The notes: generated by a model from the letters alone, not told the origin. A DNA stretch of 64,000 nt from Gymnopus androsaceus JB14 (GCA_009733575.1 ML769447.1:62001-126000); one strand, 5' to 3'; shown: positions 44,447-56,515, counted from the stretch's first letter. Numbers and translations are program-made.

Positions 44447-47388
44447 CTCTGTCTACCAGGTACCCACTGCCCAGACATTAACTTTGATCAGACTCGAACT
44501 CCTGCAGTCAATTACTACTATCGGACCTCGGTGCTAGTTAGAGTATACCCGAAAGCCTTCTTTTCCTTTCAATTTTTATCAGCTTCTAACTTTCAAAAAA
44601 AAAAATTTCATTAGGTTTCTTGTCGCCTTCTTCCGGGCCCACTAAGTGTATCAAAAACTTTCCCTTTATGTCTCTTTCATTGCCCCTGATAGCGACTCAC
44701 ATACCCTTCATTCGCTCGGCGCTTGTCACGATTTCAACGCCACCTACGACCTAGTACGCATCCAAGTCCTTTCATGATAGCCATAAAACTTCAGTGCTGT
44801 CTCTTTCAGAAGGCCCGAGTCTGCGGCGTGAATGGCAATCTCGTTGCGCCATGACATATCCCGCGCGTGTCGCGTCCGAACACTTTTGAAAGGGAACTAA
44901 TGGTCCTAAGGAAAGTTGATTGATAGATGTTGTTTGAGGCGTCAAACTTCAACACTTCATCGTAGCGCTGCTTAGGTGCTTCTCGAAACCTGTGCTCTCT
45001 TGCTTGGTTCTTTGTTCCTACGCCTTCCTACGCTGCCCAAAATTCATCCCTTCGACTCCGAAAGTACAGGTGAGGCAAGCGCGTTTATGTTTCTCAATTC
45101 CTCTGCTAATTCGGGCTGACATCTAATAGTTAGGTGGCGGGGTGTTCACTGTTCCGAGGTACATTTGCGTTCATTACCTCGCCTTTCCTTGTACCCCTTC
45201 ATTGTATTCATTGTGCCCGCGTTTAGCATTCGTCCGGCCGCGTTGCGTATACATAACATTCTTCCTCTCTCTCTTTATCTTTTTTCCGTCCCTTTCCTTT
45301 TTAGGCTTTTACGACCCGAACTCTTATGTACCTCGGCGTTGCTTCCTCCGTTCTTCTATCCCCTCCGACAAGAGGAGGAGAAGGATGTATATCTGATTCT
45401 GCAGTGCCTATGATGTGTGCGAGGTGGAAGTCCAGTTAGTAGTGTAAGTGGAAATGGGATCTTAGGCTCCATAAATGAATTACGAATACATGTTGAATTA
45501 AAAACGGAATGGGGCAGGAGGCTTAGTACACCGGGACGCCCTCCAAAATTAGGACACAGTGCAGTTTGGCGGTGTCTTGGCGTATCGTATACTCAGTACT
45601 CGGTACTTCGGAGACTCTCCCTGCCTTGTCCAAGTCTCATCCAACGTCCCTGCATCTAATGATCCTTCAAGTTTGTGATGAGACTCCAAAGCTGACAAGC
45701 CTGCTTCAACGTCCTCGGCTCCCCGAGTCGTCGACAGTTGCTTTGCTTGCTTTGCACTAATCTCCCTTACATTACACCGGCTCTAGAGGATTTCTGATGC
45801 TGAGCTGTAAATTACAGCTACATTCTCTCTGTCTATCTCCCTTGCTTCGCGGCTCTGGGTTTGAAGTTTGGACATATCTGTTTAAGCTGTATAATAGGCG
45901 CATAAGCATGTTCACCAACGTTCACAGAGACGCGCTCACGAAGTTCAGAGAAAGCTTGTCAGCTCCATATACATTAGTTTACAATGCGAAACAAAAGTAA
46001 AACCCGCTGAACTCTTCAGGCTTTGATATTACTACGTTAGGGGTTAAATATTTGATGTCATAGAAGAACATTATTATCTGGTCTCGACTCTCATCCTTGC
46101 TGAGCGATGCTAACCTAAGTACCAGACTTGAAGTAGGTAACCCAGACCTTGAATCATTGTACAGGACGATCCGACCTAACCGATACTTACATCTTTTGTA
46201 GTCGTTCCTAGATTGAAAAAGATAGGTGCCTGGAATAGGTATCGTTAAATTCATGGAAGCTCCTCCATTTAAACGTAGAGTATGCTTCCGAGAGCTCGCA
46301 GCCAACAACACTGTAAATTGCCCATAAATTGCCCCATTACTCTTCGACAGATATATATAATACTTTAGTGACTAAGAGAGCCTACGGGGAGGTCCAGGAC
46401 TCGCCGAGGAAGGAGGGGCCAAGCTCCAAGGAAAGAGTAGTGTACTCCTATGATCAGAGATTAATGTTGATTCGATTCTTGAATTTGCATAATTTTTTTA
46501 GTATCATTCTACGACGCTGCTACAAGGCAATCTAATGCAATGGAGTATCAGAAGCACTCTGGAAATACACTACGAGTTTGTAATCCGCTACCTTCATAGA
46601 AAAACAGACTGAGTCAGTTTCTTCATAACTCAAGGCGGTCCGATCTCCTTATCCGAGAACTGTCAATATTGATATTCAATAAGTAAAGCTTCTTCAACTT
46701 GGCATGATTCTGTCATCAAGCACAGTGACCTTTCTACTCACGGGTCAACGTCGGTCATGATTTCGATTTTTGCAGAGGCGGAGCATCTGAAATTTAGGTT
46801 AACAACAGAGTTTAGCGACTGGAAGAGCGTCTCGAGCCTATCGCGTCTCATTCTAGTGCGCATTTTCAGTTGTAAACGCCGTAGTCCTCAATATTTTGTC
46901 CCTAAAATGGAAACTTCTTCTTCTGGGCATGGTCGAAATTGGGCTAGCACATTTGGTTTGTGCTTTCACGGGGATGAAATCTCCCCGTGCAGGGGAAGTA
47001 ACCTGTCATGCAGACTTCCGTCCGCGGCGTGAGTCTGAGAACCCCTTAAAGCCTTGGTAAGGGCAAGGCGGTAAACTGTCGAGCTCCTAACGTGTTAGTC
47101 TGGCTGTGGCAAAAATTGGCAGTGGCTTTTTCATTGTTTCTGCGGTCACTGTTCCTTCGAACTGACATGAAAGAGTTCATTGGCCATTCCTTCTGTATCC
47201 GCGTGAGGTAAAATGTTGCTTGGCAGGGACCCTTCCATTTGGCTTCAATAATTGGTATTACACCTCACTCCTAACAGTATCAGTACTGCGAAGGGAGTAT
47301 AAATACTGGCCCTCGCTACTCCAGATTCCACATCCAACGCCCAACCTACTTAGCAGCCATTTGCATACACTCAGCAAAAACAGCCAAG
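44447..47388. other. Gene-poor stretch
   Basis: No gene could be supported. Frames around 45142-45413 (+), 45979-46311 (-) and 46757-47032 (+) lack recognisable motifs. A TATAAATA at about 47296-47303, some 90 bases before the next start, is a good TATA box for the secreted-protein gene. Confidence 0.35.
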
Positions 47389-47819
47389 ATGAAATTGTAT
47401 GTGGGATTCGTGGTTATTTTACTTCTTGGACTTACTTTCATTTTAGTACTGGTACATTTGTTTCCATAGTCTCCATGCTCGTCATGGCAGGAAACGTCCA
47501 AGCTAAATCCGAAGGCGTTGCATACGGCAACAATGGTTGCACGGGGGCCAACTCCGGCACGCTTAACTTTGGCAATGCATTCTGTACTCCAATTGGCAGC
47601 GGTTGGGATAGTATCGAGTTCTTCACCGGTATGCGCTCCCTTTTGAGCTACAATGAGTACTTTGTTGATAAGCCTCCAGATGGTGCCACGGAATGCTTCA
47701 ACGTGTTCAGCAGCTCTGACTGTTCGACTGGATTCATCGAGGTTTTTAAGACCCCGGGAAGTGGTTGTTTTGGGGGCCTTGCGGGAAAAGTCAATTCTAT
47801 TCAGAAGAAGGACTGTTAA
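47389..47819 (+). CDS. Small secreted cysteine-containing protein (effector-like)
   Basis: Exon 1 is only 8 coding bases (47389-47396, M-K-F split), intron 47397-47446 (GTATGT...TTTTAG, 50 nt), exon 2 47447-47819. The joined protein starts MKFTGTFVSIVSMLVMAGN followed by VQA, a clear signal peptide with a likely cut after VQA. The mature part has about 119 residues with six cysteines spread to the final residue, no other membrane span and no known domain. Without the intron the upstream frame gives a poorer, longer N-terminus, so the short first exon is preferred. Small secreted proteins like this are common in Agaricomycetes; role unknown. A TATA box lies near 47296. Confidence 0.8.
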
Positions 47820-47961
47820 GAACGAAGTGGGATGGATTTCGAAAATTGGATTCATTCTTATCTGTATATTATGGAGAGGTAGCTGAAAATGGAAGCAGAA
47901 AATCAAATCCACATATCTCCTAGTTTTTGAAAATCTGAAGTTTTGATATATATTTTACATA

Positions 47962-48331
47962 CTGTACCGTTCCAACCAAGTGTTCACGGGTTGTGACGCG
48001 TGACCTGACCTGTTCACAATTTTTAGTGTTCACAGATGGCAGTGACTGGTGACCAATCTGTGAACTGTTCACTGGGCCTTCAGATGCAGGTACTCAGTGA
48101 CCTGTTGCTTTATTTTTGAACCAAATTCAGGCTTTTCAAAGGTGAATTGAGGCTATTTTGAACAAATTTTGAAGATTTTTCAGCATTTTTGATTGATTTT
48201 CAAGACTTTTTTTTTTTTTGTTTCAATTGTCACGGTGTTCACAGCTCAAAGTGACCAGTGACAGCCACCTGTGAACTGTTCATTTTGGGTGAAGGTGATG
48301 CGTGACCGAACACTTGGTCAAAACAGTACAG
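47962..48331. mobile_element. TA-flanked MITE, 370 bp
   Basis: Ends CTGTACCGTTCCAACCAAG and, inverted, CTGTACTGTTTTGACCAAG, both continuing TGTTC. TA at 47960-47961 and 48332-48333. The interior is made of GTGACCTGTTCAC-type short repeats and a T9-10 run. Third member of the family seen at 23961 and 39810. Confidence 0.85.
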
Positions 48332-48333
48332 TA

Positions 48334-48894
48334 GGCCCTGCAAATTTAACTTGGAATTTCAAACTCCACTAACTGGTGGTAACTCTTGAACTGAAAGTTA
48401 AATTAAAGTTAGCAAGTTAATTTATCTAAATTGATCATTATAAAAGCATTTCTAAGGCTTTCTGGCACTCAGATAAGCGCCTAAGTCTCACTGGCATCAC
48501 TAAACAAGCATGGTAATTGCACAAGGATGATCACCACTGTTGTCATTGTATGCATGGAATATATGCATGTAATAAGTGCATACGGAGGTATTTACATGTT
48601 TTATCTAGCGCTGGATATCTGTGTAGGCATACCATAGGGACTGAGGAATACCATGTTCACTGTACTTCAATACTTATAAATATTACACAATTATATTGGG
48701 CAATAATGGCAATACACCTATGTACTGCTCATTGAAGCAGTGTAGAATATCTGTAGAAGACTTTATAAAGTCATTCTAGGGTGAAAAACTGCATATATGC
48801 AGTGGAAATGATAAATTTATCATTGTTTGAAATGTATTTTTTTAATGGCAGACTTCGACCAAGTTAGTGCAAGTTAAGGAATTTGAAATTTTTG
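48334..48894. other. AT-rich intergenic DNA
   Basis: No gene or repeat boundary found. Short frames only. Confidence 0.35.
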
Positions 48895-49798
48895 CATCAG
48901 CAAAAATGGTCTGGGCCTTGGATGACCTGAGGACACCTAAGGACTACCTAGGTCTCCCAGGCTTTCATAAGTCCACCCCCTTATTCCTGGGCTTCTTGAA
49001 GGAGTCCTGAGGGAGCCTGAGGGAACCTGAGGAAACCTGAGGGAGCCCGAGGAAGCCTAGGGAAGCCTGGGAAGCCTGAGGCAACTTGAGGTAACCTAGG
49101 GATACTTCAGCTGAGTTATACAAGCCAAAAAATAATTCTCATACTTTATTATTCAGCTGTATCTTTTTGCTCAATTTCCACATTTATCTTACTGAAACCT
49201 TATTACCTCATTAAACTCATGGATATTTGACTTTTTAACTCAAGTTCAAGTATACTAACATATTTATCAAGTTAACTGTTACTTCATGATGAATCTGATT
49301 TGACCCCATCAACAGACTTTTAATTGTACGCAGTCTACAGGCACCCACGCTGTTCAGCGCTTATTTGGGCGCTTATTTTACGCACTTATATGTAGATAAA
49401 TTCCAATAATTGAGGTGTCTACTGTTCTTTTAATGATATTTATACACATTATAATTCAATGTACTAGTTTCTTGAAGCTATTTAGCTTGTAATCCTAGTT
49501 CTAGATAAATCTCAGGCTGTCTCAGGCTATTCCAGGCTTCCTCAGGCTGCCCCAGGTTCCCTCAGGTTGTACTCAGGTTGTGTTCAGGTTGCACTCAGGT
49601 TGTGCCCAGGTTGTGCTCAGGCTGCAATGAGGCTCCCTCTGGTGATATCAGGATTTGGGCAAATTCCTAGGTAGCCTAAGTCACCCTCAAGTGATATCAG
49701 GATTTGGGCAAATTCCTAGGTTGCCTAAGTCACCCAGGTTGCCCAGGTCATCTTGGTCTAACCTATAGGCTATCCCAGGCCCAGACCATTTTTGCTGA
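48895..49798 (+). mobile_element. CATCAG-ended element, left half of a palindrome
   Basis: Starts CATCAGCAAAAATGGTCTGG and ends with the inverted form, so it is bounded by terminal inverted repeats of about 23 bases. Subterminal regions are runs of CCTGAGG/CCTCAGG-type short repeats. No coding capacity. Its internal sequence is repeated inverted in 49859-51057. Confidence 0.75.
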
Positions 49799-49858
49799 TG
49801 AGGTATGCTATGGATTCCTATGGACTCCTATGGATTTGATGGAAACATCACCTGTCCA

Positions 49859-51057
49859 TCAGCAAAAATGGTCTGGGCCTGGGATAGCCTATAGGTTAGA
49901 CCAAGATGACCTGGGCAACCTGGGTAACCTGGGTGACTTAGGCAACCTAGGAATTTGCCCAAATCCTGATATCACCAGAGGGAGCCTCATTGCAGCCTGA
50001 TCACAGCCTGAACACAACCTGAGTACAACCTGAGGGAACCTGGGGCAGCCTGAAGAAGCCTGAGGAAGCCTGGGACAGCCTGAGACAGCCTGAGATTTAT
50101 CTAGAACTAGGATTACAAGCTGAATAGCTTCAATAAACTAGTACATTGAATTATAATGTGTATAAAATTTAAATATCATTAAAAGAAGAGTAGACACCTC
50201 AATTACATCAGGAAAAATGGTCTGGGCCCAGGATGACCCCAGGTCACTTAGGCAGCCTAGGCCACCTAGGAATAATGCAAAAACTTTGGACACCTCAGGT
50301 ATCCTAGGCCTCCTAAGCCTCCTAGGAATTTTGAGGTATCCTCAGGTTGCCCCAGGATGCCTCAGGATGGCCCCCAGGAGGCTTAGGAGGCTTAGGAGGC
50401 CTAGGATGCTAGGATACCTGAGGTGTCCAAAGTTTTTGCATTATTCTTAGGTGGCCTAGGCTGCCTAAGTGACCTGGGGTCATCCTGGGCCCAGACCATT
50501 TTTCCTGATGCTATTGGAATTTATCTATATATAAGTGCATAAAATAAGCGCCCAAATAAGCGCACAACCACGTGGGCACCTGTAGACTGCATACAATTAA
50601 AAGTCTGTTGATGATTCATCATGAAGTAACAGTTAACTTGATAAATATGTTAGTATACTTGAACTTGAGTTAAAAATACTTAAGTGAGGTGTTCCAAGTC
50701 ATAAGTTAAGGCTAGTAAAACATTAATGAGTCTCGAAAAATAGGTTCCTTTAATGAGGTAATAAAGTTTCAGTAAGATAAATGTGGAAATTGAGCAAAAA
50801 GATACAGCTGAATAATAAAGTATGAGAATTATTTTTTGGCTTGTGTAACTCAGCTGAAGTATCCCTAGGTTACCTCAAGTTGCCTCAGGCTTCCCAGGCT
50901 TCCCTAGGCTTCCTCAGGCTCCCTCAGGACTCCTTCAAGAAGCCCAGGAACAAGGGGGTGGAATTATGAAAGCCTGGGTGTCCTGGGTGTCCTAGGAGAC
51001 CTGGGTAGTCCTTAGGTCTCCTCAGGTCATCCAAGACCCAGACCATTTTTGCTGATG
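49859..51057 (-). mobile_element. CATCAG-ended element, right half of a palindrome
   Basis: Second copy of the same element, in reverse orientation, 60 bases from the first. It is bounded by CATCAGCAAAAATGG and CCATTTTTGCTGATG. Without the nested 306-bp insertion its length (about 890) nearly equals the left copy (904). Confidence 0.75.
50206..50511. mobile_element. Nested 306-bp fold-back MITE
   Basis: Ends CATCAGGAAAAATGGTCTGG and its inverse. Arms of about 115 bases are almost perfectly complementary. TA at 50204-50205 and 50512-50513. The corresponding place in the left palindrome arm reads caattattgg with a single TA, the empty site. Confidence 0.85.
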
Positions 51058-51249
51058 TACGTTTTGAAGGCATGATGGAAACAATGAAGAAGGTTGAACT
51101 TTCATGTGTCAACAGCCTGGTCAACATTACCAACTATTTGTTGTACCATGTGGGTCCAACAGCAATCACACAGAGCCTGCAAACATGATGTGCCCATCTT
51201 GCATGTAAACCCCCTTCCATACAACAGAGGACCCTAGATAGGGGGATAA

Positions 51250-51790
51250 TGTCATGCCCTGCACTTTCTTCAGTATTAACCTCCCGCTACACTATTCCTC
51301 CTGGCAGCCCAACACCTACTCTTTGACCTATCAAGCCCTGCTACTTACAACTTTACATATCTCCAAACTAACATCCCTACATCCAACCCCTATATAATCC
51401 GAACCCTAGCTTCCAGAACTCTTTGTCTTGATATTAACCACTTTACTCCCAATTCCTGTTTCTCTCTATTTTCTACTTATTCTGTGCTTATTCTTTATTT
51501 CTCTCAATATATGCTTGCTTTGGTGACATCTTCTTGACTACAACATTGACTTCAGACTGCCAACAAGCTTGTACAAAAATCCACATGCTGTTGTTGTTGC
51601 GGACGACTCCAGCTCACCTGACTTGGCTTGTTCACCTCCCTTTGGGAGCTTAGGGTCTCATATTCCAATTTCACTATTACTAGTCACCCGCACACATATT
51701 CAATCACGGATCACACCTGCCTAGTCTATCAACTAGGCTATTCTACTTACACTATGTGTAACCTCAAGACCCTTGACCCTGGTGTTACAC
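51250..51790 (+). repeat. LTR with upstream polypurine tract (gypsy remnant)
   Basis: TAGGGGGATAA (a polypurine-type tract) is followed by TGTCATGCCCTGC, a common LTR start. A TATATAA lies at about 51395 and a transcribed-type T/C-rich stretch follows. The end is uncertain: CA at 51544 or TTACACA near 51789. No partner LTR in the window, so it is a solo or 3' LTR remnant. Confidence 0.5.
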
Positions 51791-51791
51791 A

Positions 51792-52255
51792 ACTATATAG
51801 CTGCAGAGCTTGAAGTGCGGAGATTGAATTGACTTATGTTGGAACAATTTACATTGTTGATACAAAATGACTTGTACTTATTCTATTCACACTATTTATA
51901 TTATAAATGTTCCCCATTTGGCAAACCATTTCAATACTTACCATTGTGTAATGAGAGTAAGGTGGAATTTAGTACAGTGTAGTGGGTCCAAGTCTGCTAA
52001 GGCTCAACAAAGGCTGACTTGATCTGCCAATATTGGATGCAAGTTGCGGTTGCACATGTGCATGAACATAATATACAACTTTAGCTCTACCCGTAACTTA
52101 CATGAATGGGTTGTGTATGGGAAATATCATGAAAGTATGGAATTTTATTATGGATGAGTATCTATGTGTGAGTTTTATACATCCCATACATCCCATATCA
52201 CTCATACTTTTGTGAAACTGCTGATGCAGGATGTCTCAGGATGTCCCAGGACACT
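51792..52255. other. AT-rich DNA, nothing identified
   Basis: No supportable gene or repeat. Confidence 0.3.
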
Positions 52256-52385
52256 TAGGATGACTAGGATACCTGAGGTGTCTGAAGTTTTACCCTTTTT
52301 CCTAGGCCAACTAGGTTGCCTCAGGTTGCCTAACAGGACTAGGTGACCTTAGATCCTCCTGGGCCCAAAACAGTTTTTTCTGATG
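52256..52385. mobile_element. Fragment of the 306-bp fold-back family
   Basis: Reads TAGGATACCTGAGGTGTC...CCTGGGCCCAAAACAGTTTT, ending TCTGATG. This is a diverged copy of the right arm of 50206-50511. Confidence 0.55.
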
Positions 52386-54149
52386 TTGTTGATGAGCCTC
52401 AGCAGAGTAATAATGGTGATCAAAATGTATTGAAACACATTTACATTTGATCACTAGTAAAATGCAAGTTATTTACATTTTGCAAAGCCTTGGCTACAAG
52501 CATGGGAAAAAACAAGTTAATTTGACTGAATTGAACAAGTTATTGGAAAAAATTACTTTGCTCACACTCATTTTACATTGGGAAGGATTTAGGGGATCAG
52601 CTTCAGGAGTTAGTCACTAACAAAACTCAAGATTTAATTGAATTAGGACTTCTTTGTATATTTAGGATACGGTGAAAGATATGTTGGAGAGAGAGCTGTA
52701 TCAGGCAATTGAGGCATACACCCAATTTGGTTCCATTTTTGCACTTTATATGCCAAAGTTTCTTTAGTTGACTTTATCTTATTTATCATTTGGGCATTTG
52801 GTGCATAAATATGTACATAGCTCAACCTATCATCAGAGTCAGTATATCTAGTATGGTACTTCCATTTTGATTCCCTGCATGTTTGCTAGTGTAACACACT
52901 GATCCCAAGTCATGTCAACCATTTAGTAGTGCATAAAGCTTCTAATATTTATCATGTCATGATAGTCTAGTGGTTTTGAACACTCCGCACTTTAGCTTAC
53001 ATAATACAGTCAGTTGTGAGGCTGAGGTCTCTTGAAACCTGTGAGGTGTCATTTACAAACAGTGAATATCTTTGAGTTTCATGAGTTAAGCAAGCAAGCA
53101 AGATATCAGTGAGCAATGTGAACTTATGTTGAAAATTTGAATAATGAGTGAATACCAATAAATAAGTACAAATAAGAGCCTCTAAGACCTGAGAATACAG
53201 TAATGATTAAATAACCGAATAAGGTAGGTATGAGTATAACAGAGACTAGATGGTAAGAAAGTATCTTTTTATAAAATATTACCTCATTAGATTTCCAAGG
53301 ATATTCAGAGACACCTCAGGGATCCCCAGGGCTCCCCCAGGGACATCCAGAGACACCCGTGGACATACAGAGATATCCTGGAGAATACTTCTCTACCCTC
53401 AGTGTCCCTAGGAATTGGGGGGTGTCCCTTGGGACTCCCAGAGAGCCTAGGTTTCCTGAGGGTACCTGAGGTTAACTTAGACATTCCTAGGCAGTAGGGT
53501 ACTTCTGCAGATGATGCCAAAAGGCCGGCAATGCTAACTCTAATTAGCATTGTGGGATCTGCTATATATACTAGAAGTGTACTCTCTCACTGACACCCAC
53601 AGTAAGGCAAGACAAATTGTCACTTTTTGTGACAGCTAGGGCTTCTTGCTATTAGAATGTCAGAGTGAACTGAATGGCAGTGAATGGATATATACTCAGC
53701 TTATTCCATCAAGATATCAATGCAATTGTGGAATAACAGAATGTCACATTGGTATGGGGAATTCAACATTTCAAGCGTTTGAGGAGTCAATTGGGATTGG
53801 AGGATCAGATAAACTAGAGTCACCAGGTGAGTGGTATAGCAGGAGTTTCCACCCTCATATCCCCTACTATCTTTGGGAATGATTGTCTATCAACTAATTG
53901 AAACTGCCTCATTTATAGTATGTGGCTTCTGATTATTGAGATCCATTAGGACTTGGGTTGAGATGACTATTTTGGTCCCAAGTCCTGACTGGCTGTCCCA
54001 GTTTGCCATGCACCAGTGCCAATCAGCCAGCATTGCCCACCATACCAAATTCTGCCTCCATCTTACCAAAAGCTAGCTCCCAGCCTCCCACCATGACCTC
54101 AGACAGTTTTTCAATATCAAATGCCATAAAGAAACTCAAAGCAGTGTAA
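52386..54149. other. Gene-poor region with weak repeat traces
   Basis: No gene supportable. At 52966-53043 a tRNA-like trace occurs (TAGTCTAGTGG matching an A box, and a weak B-box-like CTTGAAACC 65 bases later). At 53312-53500 CCCAGGG/CCTGAGG-type repeats resemble the subterminal DNA of the CATCAG elements. Confidence 0.3.
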
Positions 54150-54157
54150 CAACTGCC

Positions 54158-54663
54158 CAAGGGGTGTTCAAAAAAATAAGCGCTGACATGACCTTGGGGG
54201 GGGGGGGGGGGGGGGGTCTGAGAATTCCTTATGGCCGAAAATTTTTTCATACTATTGAGGCTCTGGGGGGCATTTTAGGTTAATTCAACTACTGAAATAA
54301 GGCCATAAAAACTATTTAAAGCACCCAACATCTCAAATCTCCCTGAAAAACATGGATTCTATAGGATATGATGCTTTTTTGTACCAATTTAGCACCTCCA
54401 TCAAAAAATATTGTCAATGCAAGTGCACTTACACTAGGTTGAATTGAACTTAGATGATCTGCTGTGTATTAATTGCCTCTGAAAATGTTGTTTAAAGGTG
54501 CAAAGGAGAAAAATTTGTTATGTAATACAAATTTGAAGTTGGAAATCCTACGAAGTGTGGGAAAATTTTACTATATATAGGCAGTGGAGGGGGGGGGGGC
54601 TTCATGAATCCTATGACCCAAAAACAAGGTCATGTCGGGACTTAGTGGGTTGAACACCCCTTG
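54158..54663. mobile_element. hAT-like non-autonomous element, 506 bp
   Basis: Ends CAAGGGGTGTTCAAAAAAAT and, inverted, CAAGGGGTGTTCAACCCACT. The 8-bp duplication CAACTGCC lies at 54150-54157 and 54664-54671. Subterminal CATGACCTTG is shared by both ends. It contains G runs of 21 (54196-54216) and about 11 (near 54589-54599). Same family as 21027-21541 by end sequence and duplication length. Confidence 0.85.
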
Positions 54664-54671
54664 CAACTGCC

Positions 54672-55295
54672 ATATCTTACAGAAGTAAGTGCATCAGCAA
54701 ACCCTGGATAATGGCCACAGTGTTAGAAATAATAAATGGAGTTTGAATGATTGTCTAGCCGTTTGACCTTGACTGGGCCCTGAGGCAAATGGGTAAGGTA
54801 CATGAGTAACTACACACTGTATTTACACCTGTAAGAATGACTATGTCATAGTGCATGTAACAGGAAAGTGGGTACTATGTGAATATGAATGGGTTTCATG
54901 AGAATCAATAAGTGGCTACTGTGAGTATATGCACGAATATCTCCTGTGATATCTTGGTGATATCATAAATTCATAAGTATGTTGTAATGTGGGTTAAAAT
55001 AGATTTTCTACAAATTCCAACACACAGAGGCCACAGCAACTCACAGCAACCCACAGCAGCCATAATTCTGTACAAACTCCTGTGAAATTACCAAGTGTTC
55101 AAGCTAGCCATTGTCAAGCTTCATGCACACTTGCTCATGAATCTCAACAAGTCCTTCAAACTTGTGTTCATCTGATTATCCTTATTCCAGTAGTATTTTA
55201 AGTAGTTCCTCATGCATGCCTGTGCATGAATCTCAACAAGTCCTTCAGACTTGAGCTCATCCAATTACTCCTATTCTTGTAGTATTTAAGTAGTT
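54672..55295. other. Probable degraded transposon DNA
   Basis: A CATCAGCAAACCC at 54692 resembles the left end of the element at 20651, and cacagcaacccacagcagccataattctg (55040-55070) resembles its subterminal repeats. No right end was established (GGGTTTGCTGATA at 56348 is a candidate). Confidence 0.35.
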
Positions 55296-55570
55296 CATCA
55301 GCAAAAGCTGTATGACATGGGCAGTGCTTGAGCAAACTGTCCAGAGTTCCCAGCGCTCCAGCGTCCCAGCACTCAGATGGTCTGGCCGATGCAGGAGGGG
55401 GCTCCCAGAAGCTCCCAGAGGCCGCAAAATTACCTTATTTGGAAATAATGTATGATTCTATATTTCTGACAGCGCTGGCCAGCGCTGGCCAGTGCTGGGA
55501 GCTCTGGGAGTGCTGGGAATTTTAAGTATGGCTGTGGGAATTAAAATGCAAAATACAGGTTTTGCTGATG
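55296..55570. mobile_element. CATCAG-ended short element, 275 bp
   Basis: Ends CATCAGCAAAAGCTGTAT and, inverted, CATCAGCAAAACCTGTAT. The interior is an imperfect hairpin with CCCAGCGCT / GGCCAGCGCT / GTGCTGGGA repeats. No clear target duplication. Confidence 0.65.
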
Positions 55571-56515
55571 TTACTTATGTATTACAAATCAGATTGGTTT
55601 CTTGTTCGTAATGACCATCTCCTCAGCTACATCCGCTGCTGAGTACATCTCCATTCCGGCACCACAACATCAACAGCTTGACAGCTGTCATCATCTCCTG
55701 CATGTGCTATATAAGAATTGATGAATGTCGAATTGTTGCAACTTCCCCCCCAAGCTCCATTTTTCCAAGTTGACTCTATGCCTCTTGAGTAGAAATTCTC
55801 ACTATGTCCTAATATCAACCTGATATTCAAGTCTTCATATTTTTCCAACACCTTTGATTAAGCATTGGTACACATCATTTACAGTGTACATAAACTCTAA
55901 TTACACTCTATGTACTGGTAGCTCTACTTTCGCTACACCATATCATACTAGTACTATGAATACAATGATTTTGTTACAATTATTTCAGAAGGGAGGGGAA
56001 ACAATTCAAGCAGTCATATATTTAATTTTGAATTGCAACCCCTGCCCTGACAGATTGCTGACAGACAATGTTCCTGTGAAATCCACAGCAACCTACAGCA
56101 GGAGATTCTAGTAAGTCCATATTCTATTACACATCAAAATATCTACGATACACCATGGCTATTCAACTAAAACAGAGCTGACAGTGGTTTATTTTTATGT
56201 AGCGGAACCCACTTCTTCAATAAATGGTTTAGGGATTGGGGACATTCTATTACATCAAAGCATTCACGCTACAATCACAACTGCTGAATCTGGACTCATA
56301 TTCCAGAACTCTGAAATGACAGTAGCTCAGCTAGAACTACTGCATTCGGGTTTGCTGATATTCCTGATGATTCGTTTTTCTGTAATACATAGTCTTTTGA
56401 AAACAGCAAACCAGGTATATCTCATTCTGAAAGATCTAAAATAGTTTTTTCTAAACAATTTGATGATCCAGTTTCGAGTCAAGTATTTGAAGTTCAATGC
56501 AAGTTCAGTATGGCT
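55571..56515. other. Repeat-derived DNA between element and epimerase-like gene
   Basis: 55675-56065 (GACAGCTGTCAT..., ..ACAATTCAAGCAGTCATATAT.., ..CTGACAG) matches scattered blocks at 20815-20870 and 21560-21745 inside the TA element, so both derive from one family. A frame at 56184-56444 (+) has no motif. Confidence 0.35.

Noticed and set aside
46003..46016. Text resembling the start of large-subunit rRNA (AACCCGCTGAACT)
   Set aside because: The match is only about 13 bases and the following sequence does not continue as LSU rRNA, so chance is more likely.
45979..46311. 110-residue minus-strand frame
   Set aside because: No recognised motif, no splice context or promoter evidence; not enough to call a gene.
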